NCBI RefSeq assembly: GCF_023208015.1
Contig: NZ_CP051627.1
Coordinates: 4,570,422-4,634,421, forward strand
Reading direction: 5' to 3'
DNA from: Thermobifida alba
Lineage (GTDB): Bacteria > Actinomycetota > Actinomycetes > Streptosporangiales > Streptosporangiaceae
Length of the DNA: 64,000 nucleotides
Position numbers and translations under genes: made by a program. The notes below the pieces were generated by a model. That model worked only from the letters and a program-made list of their open reading frames with translations. It did not search any database and was not told the DNA's origin. Positions 25,551-33,916 of the stretch are shown here, piece after piece. Position 1 is the first letter of the stretch. Every line of letters starts with the position of its first letter.

Positions 25551-28500
25551 ATGACCGACGTCTACGGACCCGCGCAGCTCGCGCGGCTGCTCGGGTTGCC
25601 CGAACCCACCCCGGAGCAGGCCGCCGTCATCGCCGCACCGCTGCGTCCCGGGCTGGTGGTGGCCGGGGCCGGCTCCGGCAAGAGCGAGACCATGGCCGCC
25701 CGGGTGGTGTGGCTGGTCGCCAACGGGCACGTGCGCCCCGAGCACGTGCTCGGCCTCACCTTCACCCGCAAGGCCGCCGCCGAACTCGCCGAACGCGTCC
25801 GCAAACGGCTCGACCAGCTGCGCGGCGCGGGCGCGGTGCCCGACGAGGTGCTCGACGGCGAACCCACCGTCGCCACCTACCACTCCTACGCCATCCGCCT
25901 GGTCGGCGACCACGCGCTGCGCGAGGCCGTGGAACCGAACACCCGCCTGGTCTCCCCGGCCGTGGCCTGGCAGCTCGCCCACCGCGTGGTCAGCACCTAC
26001 GACGGGCCGATGGACGCGGTCACCTCCGCCCCCTCCACCGTGGTCCGCGACGTCCTCGCCCTGGCCGGGGAACTCGCCGAACACCTGCGCACCCCCGACG
26101 ACGTGCGCGAGTTCGGCTCCTGGCTGCGTTCGCGCGCCGCGGGCCTGAAGAAGATCCCCGCCCCCGTCCGCGACCTGCTCGCCACCCAGAACCACCGCGA
26201 GCAGCTGCTCCCGCTGCTGGAGCGGTTCGCCCAGCTCAAGGCGGACCGCGAGGTGATGGACTACGACGACCAGATCGCGCTGGCCGCCCGCATCGCGCAG
26301 CGCCACCCCGAGGTCGGCCTGATCGAACGCGGCCGCTACCAGGTGGTGCTGCTCGACGAGTACCAGGACACCAGCCACGCCCAGCTCGTGCTGCTGCGGT
26401 CGCTGTTCGGAGACGGCCACCCGGTCACCGCGGTCGGCGACCCCTGCCAGTCCATCTACGGCTGGCGCGGCGCCAGCGCGGGCAACCTGGTCAGCTTCCC
26501 CACCCACTTCCCGGAGCGGCCCGGCAGGCCCGCGGCGGTCCGCCAGCTGTCCACCAGCTTCCGCAACGGCGAACGGGTGCTGGAGGTCGCCAAGCGCATC
26601 GCCGAGCCGCTGCGCGCCGAGGCCGAGGACGTCCCCGTGCTCTACCCGGGGCCGGCGCGCGTCGGCCGGGGCCGGGTCACCTGCGCCCTGCTGCGCACCG
26701 AGACCGAGGAGGCCGCCTGGATCGCCGAGCAGATCGACCTGGCGCTGCGGGAGTCGGCGGACCGGCACACCGCGCCCGACGGCCTGCCCTGGCCCGAACA
26801 GGAGGCCCGGGGGCCGCTCGGCTACGGCGACGTCGCGGTGCTGTGCCGCAAACGCTCCCAGTTCCCCGTGATCCGCCACGCGCTGGAGGAGCGCGGCATC
26901 CCCGTCGAGGTCGTCGGGCTGGGCGGGCTCATCGAGGTGCCCGAGGTGCGCGACATCGTCGCCACCCTGCGGGTGCTGCACGACCCCACCGCCGGGCACG
27001 AACTCGCCCGGCTGCTCACCGGGCCGCGCTGGCGGCTGGGGCCGCGCGACCTGGTCGCGCTCAACAAGCGCGCCGTGGAGCTGGCCCGGGAGGCCCGCCG
27101 CGACCTGCGCGGCCCGGCCGCGCAGGAGGCCGAGGAGGAGGCCGACCCGCTGCGGCGGACCGTGCTGGACCTGACCGCCGAGACGGGAAGCCTCGTCGAC
27201 GCGCTCGACGACCTCGGCCCCGCCGAACGCTACTCCGAGGCGGGCTACCGGCGGCTGCGCGCCCTCGCCGAGGAGCTGCGGACGCTGCGCGGCCAGGTCG
27301 CCCAACCGCTGCCCGACCTGATCACCGAGGTGGAGCGGGTCCTCGGCCTCGACGTGGAGGTGGGCGCACGGCCCGGCCGGGACCAGGCCGCCGCCCGCGC
27401 CGACCTGGACGCGTTCGTGGACGCCGCGGTGCGCTTCTCCGGCTCCACCGACGCGCCCACCCTGCACGCGTTCCTCGCCTACCTGGACTCCGCCGAGGAC
27501 ACCGAGCACGGCCTGGCCCCCGGCGAGCGGATCGGTTCCAGCGACACCGTCAAACTCATGACGGTGCACGCCGCCAAGGGGCTGCAGTGGCCGGTGGTGG
27601 TCGTGCCCGGGCTCAGCCAGGGCCAGTTCCCCGGGGTCGCCAGAACCGTGAAGAGCTGGACCGGCAAGGCCGCGGAACTGCCGTTCGCGCTGCGCGGCGA
27701 CCGGGCGGGCCTGCCCGACCTGCCGGACGTGACCGCCGAGGACCTCAAGCGCTTCACCGCGGCCGAACGCGACCGCGAGCTGATGGAGCAGCGCCGCCTC
27801 GCCTACGTGGCGGTGACCCGCGCCGCGTTCGCGCTGCTGTGCACCGGGCACTGGTGGGGGCGGCAGGCCCAGCGCAGACGCGGCCCCTCGGTCTTCCTGG
27901 AGGAGGTGCGGGAGGTGTGCGAGGCGGGCGCGGGCCGCGTCGCACTGTGGACCGACCCGCCCGGCGACGACGAGCACAACCCCGAACTGGTCGAGGACGC
28001 CCCCGTGGTCTGGCCGTCGGACGGGGACACCCGCCGCGACGCCGCCGCACGGGCCGCCGACCTGGTGACGCGCTACCGGAACGGGGCCTGGGAACGGGAG
28101 TTGGGCCTGCTGGACCGCGCCGTGCTGCGGCCGGCGGCGCGCCGCCGGATCCGCGACTGGGCGCGCGACGTGGAGCTGCTGCTGCGCCACCGCGCCGCCG
28201 AGCCGCACGACGGGCGGGCCGTCGAGGTGGAGCTGCCCGCCCACCTGACCGTGTCCGCGCTGGTGTCGCTGGCCCGCGACCCCGCCGCGCTGGCCCGGCA
28301 GATCCGCCGTCCGCTGCCGCGGCCGCCGGCGCCGCACACCCGCCGGGGCACCGCCTTCCACACCTGGCTGGAACGGCGCTTCGGCCAGCAGAGCCTGGTC
28401 GACCCCGACGAACTGCCCGGCGCCGCCGACGGCCCCGTGGACGTCGACACCGAGCTGGAGGAGTTGCAGCGCCGTTTCGAGCAGAGCGAGTGGGCCGACC

Positions 28501-28874
28501 GCACCCCGCTGGACGTGGAGGTCTCCTTCGAGACCGGCATCGGCGACCGGCTGGTGCGGGGCCGGATGGACGCGGTCTTCCACGACCCGGAGAACGACGT
28601 CTACGACGTGGTGGACTGGAAGACCGGGCAGCCGCCCACCACGGCCCGGGAGCGCCGCGCGGTGGCCGTGCAACTGGCCGCCTACCGGGTGGCCTGGGCC
28701 CGGATCGCCGACGTGCCCCTGGACCGGGTGCGCGCCGCCTTCCACTACGTCCGCCACGACGAGACGGTCCGCCCCGCGGACCTGTTGGACGCCGCGGGCC
28801 TGGCCGCGCTCATCAACGCGGTCCCCGAACCCGGAGCGGGACCGGGGGACGGGGACGGGCCGGCGGACGGCTGA
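25551..28874 (+). CDS. adnB: AdnB subunit of the AdnAB helicase-nuclease
   Basis: 1107 residues. UvrD-like motor with Walker A GAGSGKS at 39-45, motif Ia TFTRKAA, motif II DEYQDTSHAQ near 268, GDPCQSIYGWRGA and motif VI AYVAVTRAAFALL. The C-terminal PDDEXK nuclease has GRMDAVFHD and DVVDWKTG near 1003-1025. The AdnA-type cysteine cluster is absent. In mycobacteria AdnB is the lead ATPase and both nuclease modules cut opposite strands. It starts 150 bp after adnA, with AGGA before the ATG, so the two are likely co-transcribed. A CAGGG-AAAG-CCCTG hairpin with six T follows. Confidence 0.92.
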   Translation: MTDVYGPAQLARLLGLPEPTPEQAAVIAAPLRPGLVVAGAGSGKSETMAARVVWLVANGHVRPEHVLGLTFTRKAAAELAERVRKRLDQLRGAGAVPDEVLDGEPTVATYHSYAIRLVGDHALREAVEPNTRLVSPAVAWQLAHRVVSTYDGPMDAVTSAPSTVVRDVLALAGELAEHLRTPDDVREFGSWLRSRAAGLKKIPAPVRDLLATQNHREQLLPLLERFAQLKADREVMDYDDQIALAARIAQRHPEVGLIERGRYQVVLLDEYQDTSHAQLVLLRSLFGDGHPVTAVGDPCQSIYGWRGASAGNLVSFPTHFPERPGRPAAVRQLSTSFRNGERVLEVAKRIAEPLRAEAEDVPVLYPGPARVGRGRVTCALLRTETEEAAWIAEQIDLALRESADRHTAPDGLPWPEQEARGPLGYGDVAVLCRKRSQFPVIRHALEERGIPVEVVGLGGLIEVPEVRDIVATLRVLHDPTAGHELARLLTGPRWRLGPRDLVALNKRAVELAREARRDLRGPAAQEAEEEADPLRRTVLDLTAETGSLVDALDDLGPAERYSEAGYRRLRALAEELRTLRGQVAQPLPDLITEVERVLGLDVEVGARPGRDQAAARADLDAFVDAAVRFSGSTDAPTLHAFLAYLDSAEDTEHGLAPGERIGSSDTVKLMTVHAAKGLQWPVVVVPGLSQGQFPGVARTVKSWTGKAAELPFALRGDRAGLPDLPDVTAEDLKRFTAAERDRELMEQRRLAYVAVTRAAFALLCTGHWWGRQAQRRRGPSVFLEEVREVCEAGAGRVALWTDPPGDDEHNPELVEDAPVVWPSDGDTRRDAAARAADLVTRYRNGAWERELGLLDRAVLRPAARRRIRDWARDVELLLRHRAAEPHDGRAVEVELPAHLTVSALVSLARDPAALARQIRRPLPRPPAPHTRRGTAFHTWLERRFGQQSLVDPDELPGAADGPVDVDTELEELQRRFEQSEWADRTPLDVEVSFETGIGDRLVRGRMDAVFHDPENDVYDVVDWKTGQPPTTARERRAVAVQLAAYRVAWARIADVPLDRVRAAFHYVRHDETVRPADLLDAAGLAALINAVPEPGAGPGDGDGPADG

Positions 28875-28975
28875 GGGCCTCCGGTCCCGCCCCGCCGACC
28901 GGGGCGCGGCGGCCCGGTTCCGAAGCCGACCGGGCGTCCCCGACGCCGCGCGAGAATCCCGCCGGCACGACCGGA

Positions 28976-28996
28976 CAGGGAAAGCCCTGCTTTTTT
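28976..28996 (+). terminator. Intrinsic terminator after adnB
   Basis: CAGGG, tetraloop AAAG, CCCTG, C, then TTTTTT at 28991-28996, about 100 bp past the adnB stop. Confidence 0.65.
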
Positions 28997-29014
28997 GAGG
29001 TGAGCCTTGCCTGA
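28996..29014. promoter_or_regulatory. Candidate iron box 1 (IdeR/DmdR type)
   Basis: TGAGGTGAGCCTTGCCTGA fits the 19-bp consensus TWAGGTWAGSCTWACCTWA at 15 of 19 positions by hand comparison. Confidence 0.5.
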
Positions 29015-29265
29015 CCGGGACTGGGTTTTCCCGGGCGGGGGTTCCGGCGCCTCCTGACGTCCTGGAGAAAATGTGTACCCGCGTTGTCCCCGGGTATCGT
29101 CCAAAAAACGGAAGAAAAAGCGGGAAGAGGCTGCGCGGGAGGTCTCCGCAGCGGCCCGCGCCCGACGGAGTGTGCCCGACGGAGCCCCGTGAGCCCAGCT
29201 CCTCCCGGTTTTCTCGGGGCAGTCGAGGAGCGGGGCACCTCGCGCGGCCGTCGCGGAGAAAGAAC

Positions 29266-29284
29266 TTCGACCAGGCTTGCCTAA
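29266..29284. promoter_or_regulatory. Candidate iron box 2
   Basis: TTCGACCAGGCTTGCCTAA matches the IdeR consensus at 14 of 19 positions, best in its right half. Confidence 0.4.
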
Positions 29285-29285
29285 C

Positions 29286-29304
29286 TTTGGTTCGCCTATC
29301 CTGA
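29286..29304. promoter_or_regulatory. Candidate iron box 3 overlapping a -10
   Basis: TTTGGTTCGCCTATCCTGA matches at 15 of 19 positions and includes the possible -10 TATCCT (29297-29302). It abuts box 2 with one base between. Confidence 0.45.
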
Positions 29305-29489
29305 AAACAGTTAACAAAGGCTTTCCTCAGTGGCAGGAATCATTATTCCCCCGCTTTCTCCATTTCTTTTTCCGTGTTATTTTCACAGAGAGTCCGAGGG
29401 GTGGTTTCCCGGTGGTTCCGGGAACCGCCCGGGGCCGCGTCGGGGACGCGTTGCCCGGGCCCGGAGGAGAAGGGAAACGCAGCGCAGAC

Positions 29490-30245
29490 ATGAAGGGGAC
29501 CGTGCAGCTCACAGAACGTCCGGACACCACCGTGCAGACCGGTGACCACCGCGGGACCCGTACCGGCGGACTCGCACAGCGGCTCAACGCACTGCGTGCG
29601 GGGGTCCTCGGCGCCAACGACGGCATCGTCTCCACCGCGGCCGTCGTCGTCGGCGTGGCCGGAGCCACCACCGACACGGGGCCGATCCTCACGGCCGGCC
29701 TCGCCGCCTCGATCGGCGGCGCCGTGTCCATGGCGCTCGGCGAGTACGTCTCCGTCAGCAGCCAGCGCGACAGCGAACGCCACCTCATCGAGCGGGAGCG
29801 CCGGGCCCTGGCCGCCGACCCCGAGGGCGAACTGCGTGCCCTGGCCCGCAGCTACGAGGAACGCGGCATCTCGGCGGCCACCGCGCGGCGCGCCGCCGAG
29901 GAGCTCTTCGCCCGCGACGCCCTGGAAGCCCAGATGCGCGAGCGGCACAACATCGACCCCGACGAGGTCACCAGCCCCTGGCACGCCGCACTCGCCTCGT
30001 TCCTGGCCTTCACGGTCGGCGCGCTGCTGCCGATGCTCGCGATCCTGCTGCCGCCCCCCGAACTGCGGGTGCCGGTGGCGTTCGGCGCGACCCTGCTGGG
30101 CCTGGCGCTGACCGGAGCGGTGGCCGCCGGCATCGGCGGCGGCTCGCAACTGCGCGCGGCGGCACGGGTGACCGTCGGCGGCGCGTTGGCCCTGGCCGCC
30201 ACCTACCTCATCGGGTCGCTGCTCGGCACCGCCGGCGTCGTCTGA
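29490..30245 (+). CDS. VIT1/CCC1-family iron/manganese transporter
   Basis: About 251 residues. The family opening LRAGVLGANDGIVSTAAVVVG forms the first helix and contains the conserved GxNDG; the second helix GLAASIGGAVSMALGEYVSV follows. A hydrophilic metal-binding loop rich in Glu (EELRALA... EERGI... EELFARDALEAQ) separates these from three C-terminal helices. In eukaryotes CCC1/VIT proteins move Fe2+ or Mn2+ out of the cytosol; bacterial members are presumed exporters. ATG 29490 lies in family-consistent position, but its ribosome-binding site is distant (GGAGAAGGG about 15 nt away), so GTG 29502 is an alternative. Candidate iron boxes upstream suggest iron control. Confidence 0.85.
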   Translation: MKGTVQLTERPDTTVQTGDHRGTRTGGLAQRLNALRAGVLGANDGIVSTAAVVVGVAGATTDTGPILTAGLAASIGGAVSMALGEYVSVSSQRDSERHLIERERRALAADPEGELRALARSYEERGISAATARRAAEELFARDALEAQMRERHNIDPDEVTSPWHAALASFLAFTVGALLPMLAILLPPPELRVPVAFGATLLGLALTGAVAAGIGGGSQLRAAARVTVGGALALAATYLIGSLLGTAGVV

Positions 30246-30326
30246 CCGTCCCGCACGACGCCGGCGGCCGCTCCCCGCGCCGCCCCAGGCGCGGGGGCGC
30301 GGTCCGTCGCACGCTCCGACCGGTCG

Positions 30327-30358
30327 TAGGCTCGGTACGGCACCGGCGCCGTACCGAG
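30327..30358 (+). promoter_or_regulatory. Promoter -10 with overlapping 11-bp dyad before the M20 gene
   Basis: TAGGCT at 30327-30332 overlaps CTCGGTACGGC (30331-30341), whose exact complement is GCCGTACCGAG (30348-30358). The ribosome-binding site AGGAG follows at 30357-30361. Confidence 0.5.
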
Positions 30359-30373
30359 AGGAGAGACGACACG

Positions 30374-31771
30374 ATGGACGTGCGAGCCCACATCCAGGCG
30401 AACCGGGACGAGTTCGTCGCCACGCTCAGCGAGTGGCTCGCCATCCCGTCGATCTCCGCCGACCCCGCCCACCACGGCGACGTGCGCCGCTCCGCCGAAT
30501 GGCTGGCCGACCACCTCAGGCGGACCGGCTTCCCCACGGTCGAGATCTGGGAGACCCCCGGACTGCCCGCGGTCTTCGCCGAGTGGCCCGCGGCCGACCC
30601 CGACGCCCCCGCCGTCGTCGTCTACGGACACCACGACGTGCAACCGGTCGACCCCGTCGAGGCGTGGCAGACCGACCCGTTCACCCCCACGGTGCGCGGC
30701 GACCAACTGGTCGGCCGCGGCGCCTCCGACGACAAGGGGCAGGTCCTCTTCCACACCCTGGGCCTGCGCGCCAACCTGGCCGCCTCCGGGGCCGACGCCC
30801 CGCCGGTCACGATCAGACTCCTGGTGGAGGGCGAGGAGGAGTCCGGCTCACCGCACTTCGCGGACCTGCTCACCCGCCACCGCGACCGGCTCGCCTGCGA
30901 CGTCGTGGTGATCTCCGACACCACCATGTGGGGGGCGGACACCCCGTCGATGTGCGTGGGCATGCGCGGACTCACCGACTGCCAGATCGACGTCTACGGC
31001 CCCCGTACCGACCTGCACAGCGGCTCCTTCGGCGGAGCCGCCCCCAATCCGGCGCGCGCCCTGGCCGCGCTGCTGGCCGGACTGCACGACGCCGACGGCC
31101 GGGTCGCCATCCCCGGCTTCTACGACGAGGTCGTCGAGGCCTCCGAGGCCGAGCGCGCCAGCATCGCCGCACTCCCCTTCGACGAGTCCGAATGGCTGGC
31201 CGACGCCGCCAGCGACGCGGCGGTCGGCGAAAAGGGCTACAGCATCCTGGAACGGGTCTGGCTGCGGCCCACCGCCGAGGTCAACGGCGTATGGGGCGGG
31301 TACACCGGGCAGGGCGGCAAGACGATCGTGCCGCGCTCGGCCCACGCCAAGCTCAGCTTCCGCCTCGTCCCCGACCAGGAACCGGCGCTCATCCAGGAAC
31401 GGGTCCGCCGCTACGTGCACGACAACCTGCCGCCGGGGGTGCGCGCCGAGGTCCGCTTCCACGGCCCCGGGGTGCGTCCGTGCGCCTCCGACCTGGACTC
31501 GGCGGCGGTACGCGCCGCCCGGGAGGCCATGAGCCGGGCGTTCGGCACCGAGGTCCACTACACCCGGGAGGGCGGCAGCGGCCCCGAGGCCGACCTCGCC
31601 GACATCCTGGAAGCGCCCCTGGTGTTCGTCGCGGCGGGCCTCAACTCCGACCGCATCCACGCCCCCAACGAGAAGGTGGAGATCCCGCTGCTGCTCAAGG
31701 GCGCCGAGACCGTCGCCTACCTGTGGGACTCCTACGCCACCGTGCTGCGCGGCCGGGACGGGGGGAGATGA
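30374..31771 (+). CDS. M20-family dipeptidase/metallopeptidase
   Basis: About 465 residues. Metal motif VVVYGHHDVQPVD, the bridging Asp region GRGASDDKGQ, catalytic Glu pair VEGEEESGS, Asp in VVVISDT and the C-terminal His in SDRIHAPNE are all present. The lid domain begins near residue 200 (TDLHSGSFGGAAPNPA). This is the carnosinase-like M20 subgroup common in actinobacteria. GAGAGGAGAGACGACACG precedes the ATG. Its stop overlaps the nudC start (ATGA). Confidence 0.9.
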   Translation: MDVRAHIQANRDEFVATLSEWLAIPSISADPAHHGDVRRSAEWLADHLRRTGFPTVEIWETPGLPAVFAEWPAADPDAPAVVVYGHHDVQPVDPVEAWQTDPFTPTVRGDQLVGRGASDDKGQVLFHTLGLRANLAASGADAPPVTIRLLVEGEEESGSPHFADLLTRHRDRLACDVVVISDTTMWGADTPSMCVGMRGLTDCQIDVYGPRTDLHSGSFGGAAPNPARALAALLAGLHDADGRVAIPGFYDEVVEASEAERASIAALPFDESEWLADAASDAAVGEKGYSILERVWLRPTAEVNGVWGGYTGQGGKTIVPRSAHAKLSFRLVPDQEPALIQERVRRYVHDNLPPGVRAEVRFHGPGVRPCASDLDSAAVRAAREAMSRAFGTEVHYTREGGSGPEADLADILEAPLVFVAAGLNSDRIHAPNEKVEIPLLLKGAETVAYLWDSYATVLRGRDGGR

Positions 31772-32751
31772 TGGACGAACAGCTCCTGCTCCCCGCCCTG
31801 TCCCGGGGAACGCTGGACAGCGCCGGAAGCCGACGCAGGGACGAGCGGTGGCTGGCCGATGCCTGGGCCGACGAGCGCACCCGCGTCCTGGTGCTGGAAC
31901 GCGGCGACCCGGAGCGGTACGGCTGGCGGCGGGCCCTGGAACGCCACGCCCGCTTCCTGGTCACCACCGGCACCCCCCACCCCGAACTGGTGTTCCGCAG
32001 TCCCGCGCAGGCCCCCGAAGGAGAGCGCTACCTGCTGGCGGAGGACACCGACGGCACCGCCTACTTCGCGGTGCGGGCCGAACCGGGAACGGAGCCGGAC
32101 ATCCCGCCGGGAACCGAACCCGCCTCGCTGCGCCGTGTCGGCGCGCTCCTCAGCGGACGCGACGCGGGACTGGCCACCCACGCCGTGGCGCTCGCCAACT
32201 GGCACGCGGAGAACGGCTTCTGCTCCCGGTGCGGATCGCCCACCCGGATCGAGGCCGCCGGACACGTGCGGATCTGCGACAGGGACGGCGGCGAGCACTT
32301 CCCCCGGATGGACCCGGCCGTGATCATGCTGGTCCACCGGGAGGTCGACGGCGTCGAACAGTGCCTGCTCGCCCACAACCCGGCCTGGCCCGAGGGGCGC
32401 TACTCGGTCCTCGCCGGATTCGTGGAACCCGGCGAGTCCCTGGAGCAGGCCGTGGCCCGGGAGGTCGCCGAGGAGGTGGGGATCGCGGTCGCCGGCCCCG
32501 TCTACGCGGGGTCGCAGCCGTGGCCGTTCCCGCGCAGCCTGATGGTCGGCTACTTCGCCCGGGCCGTGGGCAGCGCGCCCCGCACCGACCACGAGGAGAT
32601 CGCCGACATCCGCTGGTTCGCCCGGGAGGAACTGCGCGACGCGGTCGAGCGCGGCGAGATCCTGCTGCCCGGCCCCGTCTCCATCGCCCACAAGCTCATC
32701 GAACGCTGGTACGGGGGGCGGCTCCCGCACAGCGAGTGGACGAGCCGGTAG
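31768..32751 (+). CDS. nudC: NADH pyrophosphatase / deNADding Nudix enzyme NudC
   Basis: About 327 residues. Zinc-ribbon CSRCGS with a third Cys in RICDRDG (the fourth ligand is not an obvious Cys), Nudix box GFVEPGESLEQAVAREVAEE followed by VGI, and the NudC signature SQPWPFPRS. It cleaves NADH and removes NAD caps from RNA. It is coupled to the M20 gene by overlap; the reason for this pairing is unclear. ATG 31768 and 31771 are both possible. Confidence 0.92.
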   Translation: MMDEQLLLPALSRGTLDSAGSRRRDERWLADAWADERTRVLVLERGDPERYGWRRALERHARFLVTTGTPHPELVFRSPAQAPEGERYLLAEDTDGTAYFAVRAEPGTEPDIPPGTEPASLRRVGALLSGRDAGLATHAVALANWHAENGFCSRCGSPTRIEAAGHVRICDRDGGEHFPRMDPAVIMLVHREVDGVEQCLLAHNPAWPEGRYSVLAGFVEPGESLEQAVAREVAEEVGIAVAGPVYAGSQPWPFPRSLMVGYFARAVGSAPRTDHEEIADIRWFAREELRDAVERGEILLPGPVSIAHKLIERWYGGRLPHSEWTSR

Positions 32752-32786
32752 GGGGCCGCCGGGACGGGAGGCGGCGCGGCACCCGC

Positions 32787-33281
32787 CTAGCCGGCGCGGC
32801 GCGACTGCCGCGCCTGGACCGCCGACCCCTCCCGGGCCAACTCCTCGGGAAGGGCGATGAGCGGGTTGCGGGTGCTGTCCACCACTTCCTGGGCCAGTAC
32901 GGCCACCTTCTTCCCCCGGCAGCGGGCGGCGCGGCGCAGCCGTTCGAAGGCCGTGCGCGGGGAGATCCGGTGCCGTTCGGCGAGCACCCCGATGGCCTGT
33001 TCGACCGCCACCCGGGTGCGCAGCGCGTGCTCCAGCTGCAGCACCGTCACCCGCAGCCGCTCCGTCTCGGACAGGCCGGACGTCGCCTTGGGCGGTGTGG
33101 GAAGGCCGGTCGACCAGACCCCGTCGGCCAGCAGGTCGGCGAGGATCATGGCGTTGAGCAGATCGGGGAGTTCCTCCTCGGTGCCGTCGACCCGCCAGCC
33201 CGTCGACTCCCGACGGATCAGAGCACCCCGGGTTGCGGTCCTGCGGTCATGTCCGCGGCGAGCCGATGTGTGTGTTGTCAC
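32787..33281 (-). CDS. ANTAR-domain RNA-binding antiterminator
   Basis: 164 residues. The C-terminal ANTAR domain is clear (AVEQAIGVLAERHRISPRTA, then FERLRRAARC and LAQEVVDS). The N-terminal half has no recognisable GAF or receiver domain, although the segment ELPDLLNAMILADLLADGVW is helical and hydrophobic. Such stand-alone ANTAR proteins bind paired hexaloop RNA stems and prevent termination. The target RNA is unknown. AGGGAAGGC precedes GTG 33281. Confidence 0.8.
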   Translation of the reverse strand: MTTHTSARRGHDRRTATRGALIRRESTGWRVDGTEEELPDLLNAMILADLLADGVWSTGLPTPPKATSGLSETERLRVTVLQLEHALRTRVAVEQAIGVLAERHRISPRTAFERLRRAARCRGKKVAVLAQEVVDSTRNPLIALPEELAREGSAVQARQSRRAG

Positions 33282-33347
33282 GCCTTCCCTCCCCGTACCT
33301 CTGCGGCGGTGGGGTGCCGCCGCCCGGCACCGGGCGGCGGCACACCC

Positions 33348-33608
33348 TCACGACTGGGCTGCGAGTTTCTGCTTGACCTCGGCCAGCGACGGGTTGGTCA
33401 GCGCCGTACCGTCGGCGAAGACCAGGGTCGGAACGGTCTGGTTGCCGCCGTTGACCCGCATCACGACCTCCGCCGCCTCTGGGTCGCGCTCGATGTCGAC
33501 CTCCGTGACGGGAATGCCCTCGCGCGCGAGCTGGCTCTTCAGTCTCTTGCAGAAGCCGCACCAGGGAGTCGTGTACATGGTGATCTGTGCGGTGGTGGGG
33601 GTCGCCAT
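33348..33608 (-). CDS. mrx1: Mycoredoxin (glutaredoxin-like)
   Basis: 86 residues with the thioredoxin-fold active site TTPWCGFCKRLKSQL, cis-Pro segment TVPTLVF and length of mycoredoxin-1 (which has CGYC). It reduces mycothiol mixed disulfides, so mycothiol should be the low-molecular thiol here. In many actinobacteria it sits beside uvrD2, as here, divergent by 308 bp. SigR often controls this gene, but I did not find a clear SigR promoter on the minus strand. Confidence 0.9.
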   Translation of the reverse strand: MATPTTAQITMYTTPWCGFCKRLKSQLAREGIPVTEVDIERDPEAAEVVMRVNGGNQTVPTLVFADGTALTNPSLAEVKQKLAAQS

Positions 33609-33916
33609 AGCGTGTCGGCTCTCCTTTGCTGTCACCTGGTTTCGGCGTTGGACGCCAATTGCCCCAACACGAACCACCACGTTCCGCTTCCCCGAGCGGT
33701 TCGCATGCCCTGTCTGACGCCGTTGGTCGCGCTGCGGTTCCGACGAATTGCCCTCGGCGACCGCGGTGTCCACAGGCCGCCGAAGTGACACCGGCGCACC
33801 GTGGAACACGGGGATACTGGAGGGGCTGGGCGGACGGTCGGGGCGCGGCGACGGATGCGGAGCGTGTGTCGGTCGCAGGGGCCCGGACCGAACCGGACGG
33901 AGGGAGAGGGGCGTTC

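Larger units (their letters stand above)
28875..29489. other. Intergenic region with terminator and iron-box-like sites
   Basis: 615 bp between adnB and the VIT gene, with lower GC than its neighbours near the 3' end. It holds the adnB terminator, three candidate IdeR/DtxR boxes and a TATCCT -10. A 77-codon ORF (29071-29304) has GGAGAAA before its ATG but is Arg/Lys-rich, overlaps the second and third boxes and resembles nothing known. Confidence 0.5.

Noticed and set aside
25473-28757. Long open frame antisense to adnB
   Set aside because: Same shadow effect; no recognisable domain, and the sense frame is certain.
22700-29014. A 2104-codon open frame spanning adnA and adnB on the plus strand
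   Set aside because: Frame-shifted Arg/Ala/Pro-rich shadow caused by GC-rich codons, crossing two real genes and the intergenic region.
29071-29304. 77-codon ORF with GGAGAAA before ATG
   Set aside because: Overlaps candidate iron boxes, is Arg/Pro/Ser-rich and matches nothing known; kept only as a remark.
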